A stretch of 5,805 bases of DNA from assembly GCA_017394925.1 (NCBI GenBank), contig JAFPWQ010000057.1:1-5805 (forward strand). The letters run 5' to 3'. This document shows, one piece after another, positions 1 through 4,468 of this stretch. The DNA is from Synergistaceae bacterium (GTDB lineage: Bacteria > Synergistota > Synergistia > Synergistales > Aminobacteriaceae). The position numbers and the translations under genes were made by a program. Within the stretch, counting starts at the first letter, position 1, and each line of letters begins with the position of its first letter. A model generated the notes under the pieces. The model saw nothing but the letters and a program-made list of their open reading frames with translations, had not been told where the DNA came from and made no database searches.

Positions 1-528
1 AGTAGGTTCATCGAGTATTAGACATTCAACGTCAGCGGCAAGAGCACCAGCAAGAGCGACTCTCTGTTTTTCTCCGCCTGATAACGCATAGACAGGTGAA
101 TCGCGTTTCTTGAGCAGATTCGTTTCAGCAAGTGCAATGTCAACACGTGCTTGAATCTCTTCTGACGGGAGTCCCTGATTCTCAGGCGCAAAAGCAATGT
201 CGTCTTCAACCATAGCCGCAACGATTTGATTCTCCGGGTTCTGAAAGACCATGCCGATTGTGCCGCGTAACTCCCTGAAGTTTATTGTCTGAATGTCATG
301 ACCTTTAACCAGACATTTGCCCTCTGTGGGAGTCTGCAGCCCTCCTAAAATTTTTACGAGCGTTGATTTTCCTGATCCGTTATGACCGAGAACAGCAATC
401 CTTTCGCCTTTGTCGACAAAAAACGAGACGGAATTCAAAGCCCGTCCCGTATGTTTTGCATCGTATGAGAACGAAACAGATTGCACTTCGATTAACGGAG
501 GCTTACTTCTGTTCTTCTCTTTCAACAA
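1..528 (-). CDS. ecfA1: Energy-coupling factor (ECF) transporter ATP-binding protein, partial (C-terminus outside window)
   Basis: This is an ABC-type ATPase that would power an ECF vitamin or metal importer with a second ATPase, EcfT and an S-component at the cytoplasmic membrane. The 176 visible residues show Walker A GHNGSGKST (48-56), a Q-loop region VFQNPENQ (94-101) followed by the EcfA-style VEDDIAFAPEN, signature LSGGEKQRV (149-157) and Walker B CLILDEPT (169-176). The frame runs off the left edge right after Walker B, so the H-loop and C-terminal part are missing. There is no ATG start: an in-frame TAG lies at 532-534, and the first usable starts are TTG codons at 528 and 525, inside the end of rplQ. 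I see no clear Shine-Dalgarno sequence, so translation is probably coupled to rplQ. The position right after rplQ matches the rplQ-ecfA1-ecfA2-ecfT order known from Firmicutes. A1 rather than A2 is inferred from that order. The substrate cannot be told. Confidence 0.9.
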   Translation of the reverse strand, partial: MLKEKNRSKPPLIEVQSVSFSYDAKHTGRALNSVSFFVDKGERIAVLGHNGSGKSTLVKILGGLQTPTEGKCLVKGHDIQTINFRELRGTIGMVFQNPENQIVAAMVEDDIAFAPENQGLPSEEIQARVDIALAETNLLKKRDSPVYALSGGEKQRVALAGALAADVECLILDEPT

Positions 529-874
529 GTTCTATCACTGCCATTGGTGAGCCGTCGCCTTTTCTTGCGCCCAGCTTTACGATTCGTGTATATCCGCCTT
601 TATCGAAAGTCTTATACTTCGGGGCGATCTCCTGGAATAATTTCGTTGCTGCTTCTTTATGCGGCATCTTCGAGAACACTACGCGGATGTCATGAACAGA
701 TCCGCCTCTTGCACGCGTGATTAATTTTTCGGCGACTCTGCGAAGTTCTTTTGCTCTCGTTACAGTTGTAGTAATACTGCCCTTGAGAAAAAGACTTGCG
801 GCCATGTTCCCGAGCATTAATCTTCTGTGGCTTCCGTAACGTCCGAGTGTCCTGTGGTCAACATGATGTCTCAA
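503..874 (-). CDS. rplQ: 50S ribosomal protein L17 (bL17)
   Basis: This is a large-subunit protein near the exit-tunnel end of the 50S ribosome. The 123-residue product is full length for the family. It begins MRHHVDHRTLGRYGSHRR, the typical L17 N-terminus, and carries the AEKLITRAR segment (48-56), EIAPKY (82-87) and the family hallmark GGYTRIVKLGARKGDGSPMA (93-112). The start codon is TTG at 874. A TAG stop lies two codons upstream in the same frame, the next residues match the conserved L17 start, and GGGAGGTG at 885-892 supplies a ribosome binding site. The gene follows rpoA by 26 nt and overlaps the next gene, the ECF ATPase, by about 26 nt. rpoA-rplQ is the conserved end of the alpha operon. 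The short charged end EREEQK is the only weakly conserved part. Confidence 0.97.
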   Translation of the reverse strand: MRHHVDHRTLGRYGSHRRLMLGNMAASLFLKGSITTTVTRAKELRRVAEKLITRARGGSVHDIRVVFSKMPHKEAATKLFQEIAPKYKTFDKGGYTRIVKLGARKGDGSPMAVIELVEREEQK

Positions 875-884
875 TTTCTATTTG

Positions 885-892
885 CACCTCCC
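885..892 (-). promoter_or_regulatory. Ribosome binding site of rplQ
   Basis: GGGAGGTG on the minus strand lies 10 nt upstream of the TTG codon at 874. It is the only strong Shine-Dalgarno sequence in the rpoA-rplQ gap. It supports TTG as the true start of rplQ, as there is no in-frame ATG or GTG between it and the conserved N-terminus. Confidence 0.8.
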
Positions 893-900
893 TGTCTGAA

Positions 901-2238
901 TTATTCTTTTGCTTTCTTTCTTGTGCGTTTTTTGGGCTTCTCTTCTGGTTCTAATTCTGCTTCTGGTTCTGACTCTTTTTCTGCTTCCTGTTCTGGTTCA
1001 GGTTTAGCCTTTTTTGATTTTCTTGTTGTCTTTTTAGTTTTCGGCTCTGTTACCTGTGTTTCAGCTTCGGATTCAGGTTCAGATTTAGATTCAGCGTTTT
1101 CTTCTGATGACTCTGCTGTTGATTCTGAATTCACTTCTGAATTTGCTTCGGCGTTATCATCTAAGTCATTGCCTTCTTCAGAATTTTTCTTAGTCTCTTT
1201 TTTGAGATCATGCCCCATACTAGCCAGTTTCTTTTCAATTTCGGTCAGTGAGATTTTGCCGAGATTGCGGATCTTGAGTAAATCATCGCGTGATTTCTGC
1301 AAGAGATCTTCAAGCGTAGTGATTCCGCCGCGTAACAGGCAATTTTCACTTCTGATTGACAGTTCCAGCTCATGAATCGAATGCGGCCCCTCTGGTTTAG
1401 GCGGCTGAGGAGGCTGAGGAGGAGTAACCGGTGTTTTCTCAGCTTTAACTGTTATGCTGGGAGTCTGCGTATCCTCCTGTGAGGGCATTAACGGAGCTGT
1501 ACCGACAGTATCAGCTATGTGAGCAAAATAATCCTCTGCGATTCTTGATGCCTCGCCTACTGCCTGATCTGGTGAAATTGCGCCGTTAGTCCAGACTTCC
1601 AGAACAAGACGCTCATAGTCAATACTCTGTCCGACTCTTGCAGGCTCAATCGTGTAATTTACGCGCTTAACCGGCGAGAATATAGCATCAGCCAGCAGTG
1701 CATTAACAGGTAACGGCGGATTTGCTGGTCTCTCACGTTCAGCCGAAAGATAACCTACACCGCGTTCAACGTAAATTTCCATGAGTAAATGCGCATTAGG
1801 TTCAAGACTGCAGAGAATACCGTCCCCGAAGAACTCGAAATCATTATCCCACGGCATATCTTTTGCTGTGATTACGCCGGGATTTTCTGAGCGCGTGAAA
1901 AAATCTTTGGGCAGTTCATCAGAATCAAGCGTGATTATCTTGAAGCCGTCAGCATTAAGATCATTCTGTCCTGTCTTCGCTCTTATGGGTATATGTTTAA
2001 GATTCATGAGAATCTCAATTACGTCCTCGCGAACGCCTTTTATTGTGCTGAACTCATGAAGTACTCCCTCAATCTTGACAGCCGTAACTGCAGCTCCCCT
2101 GATTGACGAGAGCAATAATCTTCTCAGAGCATTACCCAGAGTATCACCGTAGCCCCTTTCGAGAGGCTCAATATATAATTTTCCGTAATCCTGAGTTTTT
2201 TCTTCGATATAAACTTTAAATCTGGTGTCGTTATCCAA
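901..2238 (-). CDS. rpoA: DNA-directed RNA polymerase subunit alpha with an extended linker and long charged C-terminal tail
   Basis: This alpha subunit dimerises to nucleate RNA polymerase assembly and contacts promoter UP elements and activators. Residues 1 to about 238 form the alpha-NTD, with LGNALRRLLLSS (34-45), a SPVKRVNYTIE segment and LEVWTNGAISP. A Pro/Gln-rich linker follows (about 239-286, with PPQPPQPP). The alpha-CTD (about 287-346) carries IRSENCL and NLGKISLTE. A polar tail of about 99 residues (347-445) is rich in Glu and Lys. The 445-residue length compares with about 315-335 in most bacteria. I chose TTG at 2238 because AAGGAG at 2247-2252 sits 8 nt upstream. TTG at 2244, giving 447 residues, would leave only 2 nt. 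No ATG start fits. E. coli K298 aligns with isoleucine (residue 329). The frame is continuous, so the tail is not an obvious frameshift. rpsD, usually just upstream, is absent. The alpha identity is certain; the tail's role is unknown. Confidence 0.97.
   Translation of the reverse strand: MDNDTRFKVYIEEKTQDYGKLYIEPLERGYGDTLGNALRRLLLSSIRGAAVTAVKIEGVLHEFSTIKGVREDVIEILMNLKHIPIRAKTGQNDLNADGFKIITLDSDELPKDFFTRSENPGVITAKDMPWDNDFEFFGDGILCSLEPNAHLLMEIYVERGVGYLSAERERPANPPLPVNALLADAIFSPVKRVNYTIEPARVGQSIDYERLVLEVWTNGAISPDQAVGEASRIAEDYFAHIADTVGTAPLMPSQEDTQTPSITVKAEKTPVTPPQPPQPPKPEGPHSIHELELSIRSENCLLRGGITTLEDLLQKSRDDLLKIRNLGKISLTEIEKKLASMGHDLKKETKKNSEEGNDLDDNAEANSEVNSESTAESSEENAESKSEPESEAETQVTEPKTKKTTRKSKKAKPEPEQEAEKESEPEAELEPEEKPKKRTRKKAKE
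904..1200 (-). other. Low-complexity, alternating-charge C-terminal tail of RpoA
   Basis: This segment encodes the last 99 residues of RpoA, after the alpha-CTD. By count it holds 27 Glu and 18 Lys, with many Ser, Ala and Pro and almost no hydrophobic residues. It has four blocks: Ser/Glu/Asn-rich acidic (about 348-398), basic PKTKKTTRKSKKAK (399-412), acidic PEPEQEAEKESEPEAELEPEE-like (413-433) and basic KPKKRTRKKAK (434-444). The composition predicts intrinsic disorder. No known domain is visible. Confidence 0.9.
943..999 (-). repeat. In-frame degenerate repeat inside the rpoA tail (TTCTGGTTC on the plus strand, three copies)
   Basis: The plus-strand 9-mer TTCTGGTTC occurs at 943-951, 961-969 and 991-999, with a close variant TTCAGGTTC at 1072-1080. 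The first three copies are offset by 18 and 30 nt, multiples of 3, and read GAACCAGAA (Glu-Pro-Glu) on the coding strand. This suggests growth of the tail by slippage or unequal exchange in coding-frame units. Confidence 0.7.
1403..1420 (-). repeat. Tandem 9-bp repeat encoding Pro-Pro-Gln in the RpoA linker
   Basis: GGCTGAGGA is repeated perfectly head to tail at 1403-1411 and 1412-1420 on the plus strand. On the coding strand it gives TCCTCAGCC units, which underlie PPQPPQPP in the inter-domain linker. It is short, so it may be a simple slippage product. Confidence 0.75.
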
Positions 2239-2246
2239 ATTCAAAA

Positions 2247-2252
2247 CTCCTT
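2247..2252 (-). promoter_or_regulatory. Ribosome binding site of rpoA
   Basis: AAGGAG lies 8 nt upstream of the TTG at 2238 but only 2 nt upstream of the TTG at 2244. It therefore favours the 445-residue start of rpoA over the 447-residue one. Confidence 0.75.
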
Positions 2253-2263
2253 CAGACTGAACG

Positions 2264-2662
2264 CTAAACTCTTCTCCTCTTAGGCGGTCTGCACCCGTTA
2301 TGCGGAATGGGCGTAGCGTCCTTGATTAAATTCACCTGCAAACCTGCCGCCTGTAATGCCCTGATAGCACTTTCACGGCCTGGTCCCGGTCCTTTGACTA
2401 CAACGTCAATCTCCTGAACTCCCTGATCCTGTGCACCCTTCGCAACCTGCTGTGCCGCAATCTGAGCCGCAAACGGTGTTGATTTCCTTGCACCCTTGAA
2501 GCCTACATTGCCGCCGGATGCCCACGTGATTATATTTCCGCCGCGATCGCTGATGCACAGAATCGTGTTGTTGAACGTTGAGTATATATGTGCAACTCCG
2601 TAATTTATATTTTTCTTCTCGCGCTTTTTGCCTTTACGAGCCTGCGCTGTTCTCTTTGCCAA
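2264..2662 (-). CDS. rpsK: 30S ribosomal protein S11 (uS11)
   Basis: This small-subunit platform protein lies near the mRNA exit and the E site, next to S7 and S18. The 132-residue product is full length. It shows a basic N-terminus (RKGKKREKKN), HIYSTFNNTIL (25-35), GFKGARKSTPFAAQ (54-67), KGPGPGRESAIRAL (90-103) and the near-invariant end DATPIPHNGCRPPKRRRV. The HNG motif is where E. coli S11 carries an isoaspartate, from family knowledge. The start is TTG at 2662, followed by GCAAAGAGA (Ala-Lys-Arg) as in family members. AGGAGGT at 2672-2678, 9 nt upstream, supports it. rpsM ends 30 nt upstream. Downstream only 25 nt separate it from rpoA, leaving no space for rpsD, which sits here in many bacteria. 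Confidence 0.98.
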   Translation of the reverse strand: MAKRTAQARKGKKREKKNINYGVAHIYSTFNNTILCISDRGGNIITWASGGNVGFKGARKSTPFAAQIAAQQVAKGAQDQGVQEIDVVVKGPGPGRESAIRALQAAGLQVNLIKDATPIPHNGCRPPKRRRV

Positions 2663-2671
2663 CTTTAACTT

Positions 2672-2678
2672 ACCTCCT
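2672..2678 (-). promoter_or_regulatory. Ribosome binding site of rpsK
   Basis: AGGAGGT on the minus strand is a full anti-Shine-Dalgarno match, 9 nt before the TTG at 2662. It fixes TTG as the start of rpsK; the strong site may offset the weaker initiation codon. Confidence 0.85.
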
Positions 2679-2692
2679 GAATTCAGGCCGCA

Positions 2693-3070
2693 TTATTTCG
2701 TGGCCATCTTCTTGTTCGCAACTGTTCTTCTCGGACCTTTGCGCGTTCTTGCGTTAGTCTTCGTGCGCTGACCTCTGACTGGAAGACCAAGACGATGACG
2801 TGTCCCCCTGTAGCACCCAATATCGATTAAACGCTTGATGTTCATTGAAATCTCACGTCTTAAATCGCCTTCAACTTTGTAGTTGTCTTCAATTTCACGG
2901 CGTAACTTCTGGGAATCTTCTTCGCTTAAATCTTTAACTCTGATGTCAGGATTTACGCCCGTTGCCGCAAGAATTTTTTGCGAAGTCTTAAGGCCGATAC
3001 CGAAAATGTACGTTAAACCGATTTCTACCCGTTTCTCTCTGGGCAGATCTACTCCTGCTATACGTGCCAT
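2693..3070 (-). CDS. rpsM: 30S ribosomal protein S13 (uS13)
   Basis: This 30S head protein contacts the P-site tRNA and forms inter-subunit bridges to 23S rRNA and L5. The 125-residue product is full length. It begins MARIAGVDLPREKRVEIGLTY-like, continues with the helix-two-turn-helix-type FGIGLKTSQKIL (23-34), and carries RGTRHRLGLPVRGQRTKTNA (88-107), followed by a basic tail (RTRKGPRRTVANKK) that in known ribosomes reaches the P-site tRNA. The start is ATG at 3070. AGGAGGT lies 11 nt upstream, with its first six bases in the last two codons of rpmJ, so initiation is probably coupled to rpmJ translation. rpsK follows after 30 nt. The rpmJ-rpsM-rpsK order is the conserved start of the bacterial alpha operon. 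Confidence 0.98.
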   Translation of the reverse strand: MARIAGVDLPREKRVEIGLTYIFGIGLKTSQKILAATGVNPDIRVKDLSEEDSQKLRREIEDNYKVEGDLRREISMNIKRLIDIGCYRGTRHRLGLPVRGQRTKTNARTRKGPRRTVANKKMATK

Positions 3071-3079
3071 TTAAATTAA

Positions 3080-3205
3080 TTACCTCCTGACACCCTGACG
3101 CTGTTTATGTCTTGGGTTACGCGAGCAGATTACGCGCACAACACCATGACGGCGGATAACTCTGCAAAACTCGCAAATAGGTTTTACTGACGGACCTACT
3201 TTCAT
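3080..3205 (-). CDS. rpmJ: 50S ribosomal protein L36 (bL36), zinc-binding form
   Basis: This short gene encodes 41 residues. The product is the smallest large-subunit protein and binds 23S rRNA near L6 and L16. It starts MKVGPSVKPICEFCRVIRRH, and the zinc ligands are visible as C11, C14, C27 and H33. The last two are separated by five residues (CSRNPRH) rather than the more common four, a variant I recall from some other bacteria such as Thermotoga. It ends HKQRQGVRR, three residues beyond the usual HKQRQG. The last two Arg codons, AGG AGG, are also the rpsM Shine-Dalgarno sequence. The start is ATG at 3205, with AGGTGAT at 3212-3218, 6 nt upstream. It lies 17 nt after infA. The infA-rpmJ-rpsM order is conserved in many bacteria. 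Because it has the zinc ligands it is the C+ type of L36. Confidence 0.96.
   Translation of the reverse strand: MKVGPSVKPICEFCRVIRRHGVVRVICSRNPRHKQRQGVRR
3082..3088 (-). promoter_or_regulatory. Ribosome binding site of rpsM embedded in the end of rpmJ
   Basis: AGGAGGT here is read as the last two rpmJ codons (AGG AGG) plus the first base of its TAA stop. It lies 11 nt upstream of the rpsM ATG at 3070. A ribosome terminating on rpmJ would cover it, which suggests translational coupling. Confidence 0.75.
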
Positions 3206-3222
3206 TCTTTTATCACCTGAAT

Positions 3223-3450
3223 TTATTTATATCTGTAGATTATTCTTCCCCGTGATAAATCATATGGGGAAATTTCGACCAGCACTTTATCACCTGGTAA
3301 TATCTTGATGAAGTGCATTCTCATTTTTCCGCTGACGTGAGCCAGTACACGATGCCCATTCTCAAGCTCAACTCTGAACATTGCGTTTGGCAGCGGTTCG
3401 GAAATTACGCCTTTTACTTCGATTACGTCCTCTTTGCCGGAATTTGCCAT
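3223..3450 (-). CDS. infA: Translation initiation factor IF-1
   Basis: IF-1 is a single OB-fold (S1-type) protein that occupies the 30S A site during initiation, together with IF-2 and IF-3. The 75-residue product matches the family nearly end to end: EDVIEVKGVI (7-16), LPNAMFRVELENGH (20-33), VLAHVSGKMRM (35-45), LPGDKVLVEISPYDLSRGRI (51-70) and IYRYK at the end. It is about three residues longer than usual at the N-terminus (MANSGKEDV against MAKEDV). The start is ATG at 3450, which shares one base with the TAA stop of the KOW gene (TAATG). GGGGAT just upstream may act as the ribosome binding site, so re-initiation is likely. rpmJ follows after 17 nt. Confidence 0.98.
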   Translation of the reverse strand: MANSGKEDVIEVKGVISEPLPNAMFRVELENGHRVLAHVSGKMRMHFIKILPGDKVLVEISPYDLSRGRIIYRYK

Positions 3451-3707
3451 TAATCCCCTACGCTCCTGTAAAAATGTCCCCGGTCAATGTCTTTACCTGC
3501 CTTTATGTATTCTAGTAAGTCTTCTGCGCGTCTTAACGTCGACTGCAAATGTCCGGGATTTTTTTTCTTTGGTCTCGATACATTGAATCTGTCGGGTCTG
3601 ATTAATTTAATCCTGCCGTCCGAATCAATTCCCGAAACGATATATTTCTGTCCCGTATCTTTGCCCTGCCTTGAGATTACGATCTGAGCTGTCTGGAACT
3701 CTGCCAT
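3450..3707 (-). CDS. KOW-domain RNA-binding protein (L14e/COG2163-like)
   Basis: This small basic protein of 85 residues has one KOW motif near the N-terminus. The segment AQIVISRQGKDTGQKYIVSG (7-26) has the alternating hydrophobic residues and glycines of KOW domains in ribosomal proteins and NusG. A basic RPKKKNPGHLQ segment (44-54) and a predicted helix LRRAEDLLEYIKAGKDI follow. Proteins of this type, between map and infA, are known from Clostridia and related bacteria and are annotated as KOW-domain or L14E-like RNA-binding proteins. Their exact role is not established to my knowledge. The ATG at 3707 lies 31 nt inside the end of map. A GGAG about 11 nt upstream could serve as the ribosome binding site, or translation may be coupled to map. 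The gene shares one base with infA. Binding of rRNA or of the ribosome is an inference from the fold and the neighbours. Confidence 0.85.
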   Translation of the reverse strand: MAEFQTAQIVISRQGKDTGQKYIVSGIDSDGRIKLIRPDRFNVSRPKKKNPGHLQSTLRRAEDLLEYIKAGKDIDRGHFYRSVGD

Positions 3708-4468
3708 TTCGTTAAAATCTCCGGCCCGTCGTCAAGAATTACAATCGAGCGTTCAAAATGTGCCGCATCGGAACCGTCGACTGTCGTAACTGTCCAGCCG
3801 TTAGCCTCTGTTTTAACATCTTCGCGCCCGGACATAATCATAGGCTCAATTGCTATTGTCATGCCTGCCTTTAACGTCATACCCTGTCCTGCCCTGCCGT
3901 AATTCGGAATTTGAGGTGCCTCATGCATCTTTTTGCCTATGCCGTGTCCTGTGTAATCGCGTACGATTCCGAATCCCAGAGGCTTAACGTAGCTTTCAAC
4001 TGCATAGCCTATATCACCAAGCGTGTTGCCTTTGACAGCTGCAGCTATTGCACGGTTCAATGCATCCTCTGTAACTTCGAGTAATCTCTTGCGATCTTCG
4101 CTTATTGCTCCCACAGGATAAGTGCAAGCCGCATCTCCGCAGTAACCGTTCACGTATGCTCCGACATCAACGCTGATAATATCACCTTCCTGAAGTATGC
4201 GATTAAAATCAGGAATTCCGTGAACAACTTCCTCATTGACTGAGGCGCATATAGTTCCCGGAAAAGGTGTAAATCCGAAGCCCGGCTTATAGTTCTTGAA
4301 TGCAGGTATTCCGTTGTTAGCGCGTATATGTTCTTCTGCGAGCCTGTCTAATTCACCTGTTGAGATTCCAGGACGTACAGCCTCACGCATTATGTCTAAC
4401 ACTTCAGCTGTAACACGTCCTGCGATTCTCATTAATTTAATTTCGTCAGCGGTCTTAATCTTTATCAT
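3677..4468 (-). CDS. map: Methionine aminopeptidase, type I
   Basis: This enzyme removes the N-terminal methionine from nascent proteins, near the ribosome exit, after deformylation. The 263-residue product has the pita-bread fold motifs: NEEVVHGIP with H83, and five metal ligands by alignment with E. coli, D101 (ISVDVGA), D112 (GDAACTYPVG), H175 (TGHGIG), E208 (IAIEPM) and E239 (HFERSI). All ligands are present, so it should be active. It lacks the N-terminal zinc-finger/SH3-type extension of some type I enzymes. The start is ATG at 4468, which overlaps the end of adk by 14 nt with no strong Shine-Dalgarno sequence, so translation is probably coupled to adk. The C-terminus runs past the usual ILTKW by eight residues (QSSRQLRS), encoded within the 31-nt overlap with the KOW gene. 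secY-adk-map is the conserved order of the spc operon end in Gram-positive-type bacteria. Confidence 0.98.
   Translation of the reverse strand: MIKIKTADEIKLMRIAGRVTAEVLDIMREAVRPGISTGELDRLAEEHIRANNGIPAFKNYKPGFGFTPFPGTICASVNEEVVHGIPDFNRILQEGDIISVDVGAYVNGYCGDAACTYPVGAISEDRKRLLEVTEDALNRAIAAAVKGNTLGDIGYAVESYVKPLGFGIVRDYTGHGIGKKMHEAPQIPNYGRAGQGMTLKAGMTIAIEPMIMSGREDVKTEANGWTVTTVDGSDAAHFERSIVILDDGPEILTKWQSSRQLRS

Noticed and set aside
18..221. Minus-strand open frame of 67 codons
   Set aside because: It is in another frame inside the ECF ATPase, where the real frame shows the signature motif and Walker B.
475..535. Rho-independent terminator after rplQ
   Set aside because: I saw no GC-rich hairpin followed by a T-run on the minus strand, and the next gene overlaps rplQ.
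363..695. Plus-strand open frame of 110 codons
   Set aside because: It lies opposite rplQ and the ECF ATPase, both clearly real, and shows no known motif.
901..1200. Frameshift or gene fusion as the cause of the long RpoA C-terminus
   Set aside because: The frame is continuous from a complete alpha-CTD, the tail has coding-type repeats in frame, and no domain of another protein is visible. A sequencing error cannot be fully excluded without reads.
827..1375. Long plus-strand open frame of 182 codons, Ser/Phe-rich
   Set aside because: It is the antisense of the Glu/Lys-rich rpoA tail and of the rplQ start. Glu/Ser-rich codons rarely give stops on the opposite strand. It has no recognisable domain, and its composition is explained by rpoA.
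1781..2059. Plus-strand open frame of 92 codons
   Set aside because: It is antisense to the conserved alpha-NTD of rpoA, with no domain or good ribosome binding site.
2529..2534. Possible -10 box (TATAAT on the minus strand) for an internal promoter before rpoA
   Set aside because: It lies inside conserved rpsK codons (around IITW), and no TTGACA-like -35 is present at about 17 bp spacing.
3071..3222. Riboswitch or RNA gene between infA and rpsM
   Set aside because: The stretch is filled by rpmJ, a real 41-codon gene, leaving only about 10-17 nt on each side.
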